Below, in pieces: positions 6,719 to 13,319 of a DNA stretch of 17,957 nucleotides. Numbering within the stretch: position 1 is the first letter of the stretch; every line of letters begins with the position of its first letter. The translations under genes were made by a program, and so were the position numbers. Under the pieces are notes generated by a model. That model was not told the DNA's origin. It searched no databases and saw nothing but the letters and a program-made list of their open reading frames with translations. This DNA is from Roseiarcus sp. (GTDB lineage: Bacteria > Pseudomonadota > Alphaproteobacteria > Rhizobiales > Beijerinckiaceae), in assembly GCA_030153205.1 (NCBI GenBank), contig JASLHV010000038.1, positions 1 through 17,957 on the forward strand, in the 5' to 3' direction.

Positions 6719-7903
6719 TCAATTATAGAGTTCGCCGATCACCTCTTCGGCGATGGCGAAAGATGTGCTGGCGCCGGTGCCGCTGGTGATAAGCACGATG
6801 CGCAAAGCGTCCTGCGGCCGGTCAACCAACATCAGGCGATCGGAGCTGGACGCATAGGTCCCGGTCCAATGTTCGACGAGACGCGGCGGCGGGCCATCGA
6901 AAACCTTGCGATATTCGTCGAGGATCAGATCGTCGACCTCGGCGGGCGCGAAAGGATCGGGCGTCGCGTCATAGTGATGGGAGTCGCCGACGACGAGCGT
7001 GCCGTCGGCGCTGCGTACGACAATGAGATGCACGCCATTTTGGATATGCGCGCCCTGCTCCGCTTCGAGCCGCTTGCGAAGCGCCTTCGCGGCCGGGAGC
7101 TCCGCATAGCCAAGGTAACGGATCATGCCGAGATCGGACATGATCGGCGGCAGTCGCGAGTCGTATTTTTCCGGCGTGACACGCATCATATGCAGCTTGC
7201 AACGGGTGAGGCCATAGGCGGCGAGACGATCGGCGTGGAGCGTGTGAAAATCATCGCCCGGACAGACGACGATCGTCTCGGCTTGTACGACGCCGCGGCT
7301 CGTCTCGAGCTTCGGCGGCGCGGCGCTGTGGACGGCCGTCTCGCGTAAGAAGATGACGCCATATCGCTCGCCGAGATAGGCGGCGAGCTTCGGGATGGCC
7401 TCGCGCGACTCGACCCGCGCTTCATGTGGGCTATGGAGCGCCGCCGCGAATTCGCCCGAGCGCAACCCGGCGCCGTAATTCTCGATCGCCGCTGGCTCGA
7501 CCAGGCGACATTCGCGTCCCATTTCCGTCGCGGCAAATTCTTCGAGAACCGCCCGCGCCTCGGGGCGACGGGCAATGGTCAAGAGACCGCGTTGCAGGAT
7601 CGGAATATGCGCCGCCTCGGCGATCTCCAGCCAGACATCGCGCGAACGCATGGCGCGCCGCCAGCATTCGCCGCTCTGCTGACCCGTGACGGTGATGAAA
7701 CCGAAATTGCGGACCGAAGCCCCGTTCGCTCGCGCGTCGCGATCGATGACGATGACTTTTTTGCCGCGGCGCGCCGCGGCCAAGGCATGGGCGAGACCAC
7801 AGATTCCGGCGCCGACGACGGCGATGTCGAAAGAAATAGAAGATAAATTATTGGAAGCGTTCAAGGGCGGCGAATTCCTGTCCGGCCCTCCTATGACGCT
7901 CAT
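6719..7903 (-). CDS. Phosphonate-associated FAD-dependent oxidoreductase (TIGR03364/HpnW-like)
   Basis: A 394-residue DAO-family (glycine/D-amino-acid oxidase-like) flavoprotein. The dinucleotide fold is at 27-56, with VVGAGICG (GxGxxG at 31-36) and the acidic end of strand 2 in IVIDRD. The C-terminal FAD contact region includes VLITSGTGAST. Family members recur next to phnX and phosphonate transporters, and some are known to oxidise AEP or N-methyl-AEP to phosphonoacetaldehyde. That would make this the deaminating entry step here, where PhnW is missing. Exact substrate is inferred. The ATG at 7903 is preceded only by a weak GAAG. A 9-base word (TATGAAGGC on the plus strand) occurs at the start codon and again 23 bases upstream. 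The first 25 residues before the fold are poorly conserved-looking, so a later start is possible. Confidence 0.85.
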   Translation of the reverse strand: MSVIGGPDRNSPPLNASNNLSSISFDIAVVGAGICGLAHALAAARRGKKVIVIDRDARANGASVRNFGFITVTGQQSGECWRRAMRSRDVWLEIAEAAHIPILQRGLLTIARRPEARAVLEEFAATEMGRECRLVEPAAIENYGAGLRSGEFAAALHSPHEARVESREAIPKLAAYLGERYGVIFLRETAVHSAAPPKLETSRGVVQAETIVVCPGDDFHTLHADRLAAYGLTRCKLHMMRVTPEKYDSRLPPIMSDLGMIRYLGYAELPAAKALRKRLEAEQGAHIQNGVHLIVVRSADGTLVVGDSHHYDATPDPFAPAEVDDLILDEYRKVFDGPPPRLVEHWTGTYASSSDRLMLVDRPQDALRIVLITSGTGASTSFAIAEEVIGELYN

Positions 7904-7961
7904 ATGAAGGCTTCGTGACCTTGGTTATGAAGGCCTGGGACCGTAATTGCTACACTAGCAT

Positions 7962-8972
7962 TTACGCGCGCACCGATTCATCCAAGCGGCGCGTCAACGC
8001 ATAAATCAAATCCAGTGTCGGGGTCGGGACCCCGATCATCGCCCCGAGCAGCGACACCGCGCGAACGAGCGGCGTTAGTTCAAGGGCGCGACCTGCCAGG
8101 ACATCTTGCAGCATCGACGAGCGAACCGGCCCAAGGCCGCGCGACATGACGACGCGTTGCTCCGCCGTAACCGTGACCTCGGCGCCCAAACCTTTCGCGA
8201 CTGCGATGACGTCCTCCATCACTCTGCGGATGACGTCGGCGACAAGCGGATCATCGGCCATCTCGGTGACGGTCGCACGCGTCAGCACGCTGATCGGGTT
8301 GAAAGAGGCGTTTCCGATCAGCTTGCGCCAGATTTCGTCGCGGATGCGCGGCGTTTGGACGATGGTCCAACCGGCGGTTTCGAGAAGAGCGGAAACGTCC
8401 TTGAGATCGTCGCTCATCGCGCCGCTCGGCTCGCCAATGACGAGATGGCCTGGGCCCGTCGCTTTGACCTCGCCCGGCGCGACGATCTCCGCCGGTTGAT
8501 AGACGACGCCGCCCAAAATGCGCTCCGGGCCGATCCCGTCCCAGAGCCTGTCGGCGGGATCAAGCGCCGGAATGCGCCGGTCCTTATATTGTGGCGCGAC
8601 GTCGCCGTGAAAGTACCAGAAGGGAATTCCGTTCTGAATGATCAGCAGCCGAGTCGTCGACTTCAGCAGCGGCGCGAAGCTTGTCGCCGCCGCCGGAAGC
8701 TGATGGCCTTTGAGGGTGGAGATCACCAGATCTTGCGGACCGAGATCGCCGGGATCGGCGCTTGCCGCGACGCGCGCCACGATTGGTTCGCCTCCTTTTT
8801 CCGTGCGAAGTCGCAAGCCGTTCTGGCGGATGGCTTCAAGATGCGCGCCACGCGCGACGACCGATACGCGCGCGCCGCTCAGCGCTGGAGCCGTCGCAAG
8901 CCGCGCCGCCAGCGTTCCGCCGATGGCGCCGGCGCCGAAGACGCAAAGGGTTTGGATTTTTTCGAGTGACAT
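7962..8972 (-). CDS. Ketopantoate reductase (PanE/ApbA) family dehydrogenase
   Basis: A 336-residue NAD(P)-dependent 2-oxoacid reductase-like protein. The Rossmann GAGAIG motif is at 13-18. The C-terminal catalytic signature K217, N221, N225 (KLIGNASFNP) keeps the K-x3-N-x3-N spacing of ketopantoate reductases. Length is slightly above PanE (about 300). The family contains many members that are not pantothenate enzymes. Its place 58 bases upstream of the FAD oxidoreductase, on the same strand, suggests it belongs to the phosphonate operon and acts on a phosphono-substrate, but that is conjecture. The start is the ATG at 8972; the frame is open to a TTG at 9008, which is less likely. No strong ribosome site is visible. 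Confidence 0.8.
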   Translation of the reverse strand: MSLEKIQTLCVFGAGAIGGTLAARLATAPALSGARVSVVARGAHLEAIRQNGLRLRTEKGGEPIVARVAASADPGDLGPQDLVISTLKGHQLPAAATSFAPLLKSTTRLLIIQNGIPFWYFHGDVAPQYKDRRIPALDPADRLWDGIGPERILGGVVYQPAEIVAPGEVKATGPGHLVIGEPSGAMSDDLKDVSALLETAGWTIVQTPRIRDEIWRKLIGNASFNPISVLTRATVTEMADDPLVADVIRRVMEDVIAVAKGLGAEVTVTAEQRVVMSRGLGPVRSSMLQDVLAGRALELTPLVRAVSLLGAMIGVPTPTLDLIYALTRRLDESVRA

Positions 8973-9161
8973 CTTACGACGTTGCGACGCAGCTCGCGCC
9001 GATGTCAAGACAAGCCTCTGATCCGAGGGCTCCTCGCCACGCTTTAGCGAGAAAAGGTACGGCTAACGCGGGTCGATTAATCCTACACTTGTACTTCTCT
9101 CCGACAGAGAAGCCCGGCGCATCGTCAAGGGCGCCGCGGCCGGGACCTAGCTTAAAGTACG

Positions 9162-9602
9162 TTACGCCGCTCTCGCGACGTCCCCGTCGATCTTCATCGC
9201 GGCTGCGATCAATTTAAAATCCCCTTGGCTGATGGCGAGAACGCCGAACCGGAAGAGGTAGCCCCAATTGCGACGGCCCGCGGTCAGCGCCAGACGATCG
9301 AGAAGCGGCGCAATGAGCGCGATCTCGCCGTCGAGCCATTGAATGTCGCGGCGAGCGGGGAGAAATCCCGCGCCCATGTCGGCGAAATAAGGCTCTTCAG
9401 CGCATAAGAAACCGAGGGCGGTGAAAGCCTGCAGCCGTTCGGCGCCGCGAAAGACCCTTGTGGGCGAATAAATGACGACGCCATCGCCGGGCTTCATCCG
9501 CCGCAGCGGACCCGCCTTGCCATGGCATGCCTGAATGAAACCGCTGGCGCGGCCCCGCTGCGCGTGATCCGCCGATGCGACGACAATCCAATGATCGCTC
9601 AT
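9162..9602 (-). CDS. EVE domain-containing protein
   Basis: A 146-residue single-domain protein of the EVE (PUA-like, former UPF0310) family. It opens with WIVVAS, continues with QACHGKAGPLRRMKPGDGVVIYSP, and ends with WGYLFRFGVLAISQGDF. EVE domains are linked to recognition of modified bases or RNA; the ligand of this protein is unknown. The ATG at 9602 has GGAGG nine bases upstream. It ends 189 bases before the dehydrogenase gene on the same strand; that gap contains a 7-bp hairpin (CTTCTCT/AGAGAAG at 9094-9112) without a T-run. No functional tie to the phosphonate genes is apparent. Confidence 0.85.
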   Translation of the reverse strand: MSDHWIVVASADHAQRGRASGFIQACHGKAGPLRRMKPGDGVVIYSPTRVFRGAERLQAFTALGFLCAEEPYFADMGAGFLPARRDIQWLDGEIALIAPLLDRLALTAGRRNWGYLFRFGVLAISQGDFKLIAAAMKIDGDVARAA

Positions 9603-9697
9603 CTCGCCTTTCCTCCAGTTCGAAACGGCAGGAGATTAAACGGCGGGACTGTCAGCTTATGGCAGCAGCGACGGCGCTCCCGATCCGGCCGGAAATC

Positions 9698-10681
9698 CTA
9701 GTCGACTGGATAAGGCCCCTCGGCGAATTCCTCCGGATGATATCCCTTTGAGCCGATTTTCCGCGCCAGAGCGCTGGCGAGGCCGCCGCCCTGGGCGAGG
9801 CGCTGTACGATCGTCGCAAAATCGTGACGCGGCCGCCAGCCGAGATCCCTCCGCGCGCGCTCGTTGACATAGACGCGGCCGATGCTGGCGAACATCCGCC
9901 AGCCGCGGCGTCGGTACTCTTCCTCATAATCTGGCGCGCGTCGGCTCAGGACTGCAGGCGCGTCGGCGCGCAGCTCGGCAAGGTCCGCTGGCAAGAACGG
10001 TGTCGTCGCGCTGATGATATATTTGCCGAAGCCTATCGCGGAGGCGCGCTCGGCGGCGAGGAGATGCGCGCTGACCACGTCCTCGATGTCGACGCGGCGA
10101 TAGAGATATTCATTCGTCTTGACGTTTTCGTCCGCGAAGGCGCCGCGTACGTCCTTATCGTCGTCAGCCTCGGGAAAGAACCGGGACGTTCGCAATACGA
10201 TGCAGGCAAGACCATGATTGCGGTGGAACAATTGGCAAAGATCCTCGGCGGCGGCCTTCGTCACGCCGTAAATATTCTTCGGAACCGGCGCGACCTCTTC
10301 CGTGATCCAGGCCGCGGGCGCCCCCTTGGGCGGCGAGAGGGCGTCGCCGAAGACGCTGGTGGTGCTGGTGAAGACGAACGCCTTGACGCCGGCGGCGGCA
10401 GCCTCTTCGAGCAGGTTGAGCGTTCCCGTCACATTGACGTCGATGAAGTCCTGCTTCCTATGGGTGGCGACATGCGGCTTGTGCAAGGTCGCGGGATGAA
10501 AGACCGCTTCAACGCCGCTCACGCATCGCGCGGCGAAAGCACGATCGACGATCGAGCCGACATGGCTTGTGAACGGCGAAGCGCGAATGTCGGCGCCGAC
10601 GACCTCATGTCCCGCATCGCGCAATGTGCGTACTAAAGCCTCGCCAAGATGGCCGGCGCTTCCTGTAACCAGCGTTCTCAT
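9698..10681 (-). CDS. NAD-dependent epimerase/dehydratase (extended SDR)
   Basis: A 327-residue extended short-chain dehydrogenase/reductase. It has the nucleotide motif TGSAGHLG (6-13), acidic D31 after strand 2 (cofactor ribose contact, suggesting NAD), the TSTTSVFG active-site strand (105-112), and the catalytic pair Y138 and K142 in IYGVTKAAAED. Fold and motifs resemble UDP-glucose 4-epimerase relatives, but the true substrate is unknown. The start is the ATG at 10681, supported by AAGGA three bases away. An in-frame ATG at 10744 would add 21 residues lacking any family feature. It is divergent from the cysteine hydrolase gene across 163 bp that must hold both promoters. Confidence 0.85.
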   Translation of the reverse strand: MRTLVTGSAGHLGEALVRTLRDAGHEVVGADIRASPFTSHVGSIVDRAFAARCVSGVEAVFHPATLHKPHVATHRKQDFIDVNVTGTLNLLEEAAAAGVKAFVFTSTTSVFGDALSPPKGAPAAWITEEVAPVPKNIYGVTKAAAEDLCQLFHRNHGLACIVLRTSRFFPEADDDKDVRGAFADENVKTNEYLYRRVDIEDVVSAHLLAAERASAIGFGKYIISATTPFLPADLAELRADAPAVLSRRAPDYEEEYRRRGWRMFASIGRVYVNERARRDLGWRPRHDFATIVQRLAQGGGLASALARKIGSKGYHPEEFAEGPYPVD

Positions 10682-10844
10682 TTGTCCTTCATCAAAATAC
10701 GCATCGCCCAGCGCTCTTACTTCAATTTGGCCCCCAGACGCCATGCCTAAACGGCAATGGCGGTTTTCGCCTGTCTTTCGTCCGAAATATCCGGTTCAAT
10801 TGGCCGATAGTGCATCAGACGTGATCCCCCGATGGAGTCGTAAA

Positions 10845-11411
10845 ATGCGGAACAAGGATACCGCCCTGATCGTCATCGATGTCCAAGAATCCTTTCGCCA
10901 TCGCCCCTATTGGAGCGACGCCGATACGCCGGTTTTCTTCGAACGCCTTCAGGCGCTGATCGATGGCGCCAAAGCGCAGGCGATTCCGATCGTGCAAATT
11001 TTTCATGTCGAGGACAGCGGGGCTTTTTCGCTTCAGTCCGGCCACGTCAGGACTTTAGCGCCGGTGAAAATTGCGCCGGACGCGGTCTTTCATAAACGCC
11101 GGCACAGCGCGCTGGTGGGCAGCGGGCTCGACGTCTGGCTGACGCAAAACGGAATACGGCGTGCGATGGTTTCGGGCATTCGTACCGAACAATGTTGCGA
11201 GACGACGACGCGCCACGCCTCCGATCTCGGCTATGACGTCGACTATGTCAGTGAGGCGACGCTGACCTTCGCGATGACCGACGCAAAGGGCAAAACCTGG
11301 AGCCCGGCGGAAATCAAGGCGCGAACAGAACTCGTTCTCGCCGGTCGTTTCGCGCGCATCGTCACCGTGGCGGAGGCCTTGACCGGCCCGCCGGCGGCCC
11401 AAGCGGCTTAG
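10845..11411 (+). CDS. Cysteine hydrolase (isochorismatase family)
   Basis: A 188-residue alpha/beta hydrolase of the isochorismatase-like superfamily. It keeps the catalytic triad: D12 in VIDVQESF, K84 in VFHKRRHSAL, and the nucleophile C117 in GIRTEQCCETTTRHA, where a second cysteine replaces the usual valine. Members hydrolyse amides or isochorismate (nicotinamidase, N-carbamoylsarcosine amidase and others); the substrate here is not readable. The ATG at 10845 has GGAG eight bases upstream. The frame is open back to 10569 but that part is antisense to the SDR gene. Its stop codon overlaps the end of the DUF3830 gene in a tail-to-tail arrangement. Confidence 0.88.
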   Translation: MRNKDTALIVIDVQESFRHRPYWSDADTPVFFERLQALIDGAKAQAIPIVQIFHVEDSGAFSLQSGHVRTLAPVKIAPDAVFHKRRHSALVGSGLDVWLTQNGIRRAMVSGIRTEQCCETTTRHASDLGYDVDYVSEATLTFAMTDAKGKTWSPAEIKARTELVLAGRFARIVTVAEALTGPPAAQAA

Positions 11412-11821
11412 GCCTTCTCGAACCGGATCTTCTTGGCGCCTTCCCAAAGGGTCATCTTGCCGAGCTTGGCGAGATTCTCGAGGCCCGAGGTGATCGTGAT
11501 GAAATGATTGCCGGCGAGCTGGCCCATTTTGCAGGCGAAATGCACGCCGCCATAGGCGAGCAGGATTTCCGTCTCGCTGATGCCGCCGGGATAGAGCACG
11601 ATCTGGCCGGGCGCCGGATAAGAGGTGTGGTTCTCGTAACCGACCTTGAAATCCATGTCGCCGAGCGGGATCCACACGCCCTCGCCGCTCCAGCGCACGT
11701 GTACGACATGGCTCTCGAAAGGCAGGCGGCTGAGGAAGGAGGCGCAAGTCTTGGGCGCGTCCTTTGTTTCGAACCGCGCGTCAAAGACGAAGGGGCCGGC
11801 GGTGATCTTCAAATCGGCCAT
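11408..11821 (-). CDS. DUF3830 family protein (cyclophilin-like fold)
   Basis: A 137-residue small protein resembling DUF3830, a family with a cyclophilin-like fold and no established reaction. Visible landmarks are WIPLGDMDF, NHTSYPAPGQIVLYPGG, and LAYGGVHFACKMGQLAGNHFITI. The family often lies beside amidohydrolases and small-molecule ABC importers, consistent with its neighbours here. The start is the ATG at 11821, with AGGAGG about nine bases upstream. The frame runs on to 12031, but the extension crosses the intergenic region and has no ribosome site. It overlaps the cysteine hydrolase gene by 4 bases at their 3' ends, so the two transcripts converge. Confidence 0.8.
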   Translation of the reverse strand: MADLKITAGPFVFDARFETKDAPKTCASFLSRLPFESHVVHVRWSGEGVWIPLGDMDFKVGYENHTSYPAPGQIVLYPGGISETEILLAYGGVHFACKMGQLAGNHFITITSGLENLAKLGKMTLWEGAKKIRFEKA

Positions 11822-12125
11822 TTGGTCTTCCCTCCTGTTCGGCGCTTCGCCGTCGAAAACGCCACGGGCCATAGCAAGCGCTGGCCGGCCGGACAATCCT
11901 GCCTGGGCCGCAGCACTTCCCGATAATTCCGAAAAGCGCTGGATCCCGAAGGCTTTTCTCCGCCTCACGAAAATAATCCGCTTCACGAAACAAATATTGC
12001 CCGCTACCGTGACGGCGCCCAGAGGGACCAACTGGGGGCAAGCCCGATAAAGGGCGCGCGAATAGCCTTATCGTCCGGCGCGATCGACGCCGGAGAACGG
12101 CTATCGTCTATAGGGAGGAACATCG
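11822..12125 (+). promoter_or_regulatory. Upstream region of the sugar-type ABC operon
   Basis: Gene-free 304 bp lying between the divergent DUF3830 and binding-protein genes, so it should carry promoters for both. Seen here: the word AAGCGCTGG twice (11876 and 11934), the direct repeat TCACGAAA (11965 and 11983, 18 bases apart) each followed by an A/T-rich run, the nested hairpin at 12062-12104, and a strong ribosome site AGGGAGGA (12112-12119). No promoter with both boxes close to consensus was found. Confidence 0.5.
12062..12104 (+). promoter_or_regulatory. Nested hairpin in the leader of the ABC operon
   Basis: Inner arms TCCGGCG (12074-12080) and CGCCGGA (12088-12094) enclose a 7-base loop. 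Outer arms ATAGCC (12062-12067) and GGCTAT (12099-12104) enclose these across a 6-by-4 internal loop. All 13 pairs are Watson-Crick. It ends 8 bases before the Shine-Dalgarno. It could be an RNA control element, an operator pair, or an mRNA-stabilising 5' stem. Confidence 0.5.
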
Positions 12126-13196
12126 ATGAGGAAAGTTTTTGGATTCGCCGTTTTGGCGACGGCCTGTCTATGGGGCTCAGGCGCTTTCGCCCAATCGGGC
12201 GCGATCAGCAAAGCGGTCGGCGGCTATTCCTTCGAAGATGCGGCGAAAGAAGCTGCGACCACCAAGAAGGACGGCAAGCCGCTGACCTTCGCAATCATCA
12301 CCCATACAGCCGGCAACGGCTTCTTCGATCCGGTCTATGTCGGCGCGCAAGTCGCCGCCAATGCCTTCGGCATTAACCTGATCAAGCTCGGATCGGAAGC
12401 GGCGATCGACGACATCCCGCGCGAGATTCAAATCCTCAATCAAGTCGTCAATGATCCGACGATCAACGGCGTCATCATGACGACGCCTCAGGTCGGCGCC
12501 TATAACGACATCGTCAAGAAGCTCGAAGAGCGCGGCGTCGTCGTCGCCACGACCAATTCCTTCGACGGCACGCTCTATGATCGTAGCAACATTAGCCATA
12601 CCGGCCAGGACGCCTCCGCGGCGGCGATCGGCGGCGAGGCGATCGTCAAATGCCTGTTGAAGAACAATATCAAGGGCGGCTCCATTCTGTTCCCGAACAC
12701 GGTGCCGGTCGGCAATATCGAAGTGAACAACCGCGTCACCGCGGCATTCCAAGCGACCATCAAGGCTCTTAAGGCCGCCAATCGGCTGCAAGACTTCAAA
12801 GTGGACGCCGGCCCGAACAATATCGGCGTCGATGTCGGCACCGACATCACCGCCGGCCCGATCGTGCAGTTGATCGAAAGCCGTAAGGACGTCGTCGGCC
12901 TCTTCGGCCCGAACGGCGGCGTGACGCCAGCGATCGGCGACGCCATCTCGCAATTGAAGATGAACAACAAGATCTGCTCCTTTGGCTTCGATCTCGGACC
13001 GAAGCAGCTCGAGGCGATCAAGACAGGCGCGTTGCAGGGCTCGCTCGGCCAGCAGCCCTTCCTGCAGGGCTTCTATCCCGTGATGCAGCTCTACCTGCAG
13101 ATCGACCGCCATATCGCGGCGGCCAACCTCGACACCCGCGCCCAGCTCGTGACGAAGGACAATATCGAGCTGGTCGGCAAGCGCTTTGAGAACTGA
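12126..13196 (+). CDS. Sugar-type ABC transporter substrate-binding protein
   Basis: A 356-residue periplasmic binding protein of the ribose/xylose (type I, RbsB-like) class. The signal peptide covers residues 1-22 with cleavage after AFA. The mature protein has FAIITHTAGNGFFDPVYVGAQVAA (two-domain opening strand and helix), the hinge-region NGVIMTTPQ, and GLFGPNGGVTPAIGDAI in the second domain. The YVGAQVAAN-type opening fits sugar and related polyol binders; the ligand is not readable. The ATG has AGGGAGGA seven bases away. It is the first gene of a three-gene operon with the double permease and ATPase. A REP-like element separates it from the permease gene, an arrangement that usually favours high binding-protein yield. 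Confidence 0.9.
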   Translation: MRKVFGFAVLATACLWGSGAFAQSGAISKAVGGYSFEDAAKEAATTKKDGKPLTFAIITHTAGNGFFDPVYVGAQVAANAFGINLIKLGSEAAIDDIPREIQILNQVVNDPTINGVIMTTPQVGAYNDIVKKLEERGVVVATTNSFDGTLYDRSNISHTGQDASAAAIGGEAIVKCLLKNNIKGGSILFPNTVPVGNIEVNNRVTAAFQATIKALKAANRLQDFKVDAGPNNIGVDVGTDITAGPIVQLIESRKDVVGLFGPNGGVTPAIGDAISQLKMNNKICSFGFDLGPKQLEAIKTGALQGSLGQQPFLQGFYPVMQLYLQIDRHIAAANLDTRAQLVTKDNIELVGKRFEN

Positions 13197-13214
13197 GCGA
13201 CGTTCCTGGCGGCT

Positions 13215-13290
13215 GGATGAGGGTAAGGCGCGAGACTCGAAGGTCGGCGGCCTATCCTCACCCCAACCCTCTCCCGCAAGCGGGAGAGGG
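13215..13290. repeat. Dispersed intergenic palindromic repeat, copy B
   Basis: Diverged second copy of the element at 6594-6671, in the same orientation. It closes with a perfect 10-bp hairpin (CCCTCTCCCG at 13267-13276, CGGGAGAGGG at 13281-13290, loop CAAG). No T-run follows, so it is not an intrinsic terminator. Read on the minus strand it encodes the typical PLPLAGEGWGE peptide. It lies between the binding-protein and permease genes and may protect the upstream mRNA end. Confidence 0.85.
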
Positions 13291-13319
13291 CGCGCGCCAG
13301 TCACGGGACCGCGCCCGCT

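Noticed and set aside
7962..8972. Calling the dehydrogenase panE of pantothenate synthesis
   Set aside because: Catalytic residues fit the family, but length and context do not single out pantothenate synthesis, so only the family is claimed.
9003..9008. TTGACA on the minus strand as a -35 box for the dehydrogenase gene
   Set aside because: The hexamer is perfect, but 16-18 bases downstream there is no sequence resembling a -10 box.
13267..13290. Strong hairpin after the binding-protein gene as an intrinsic terminator
   Set aside because: No T-run follows, it belongs to a dispersed repeat, and the downstream permease and ATPase genes complete the same importer.
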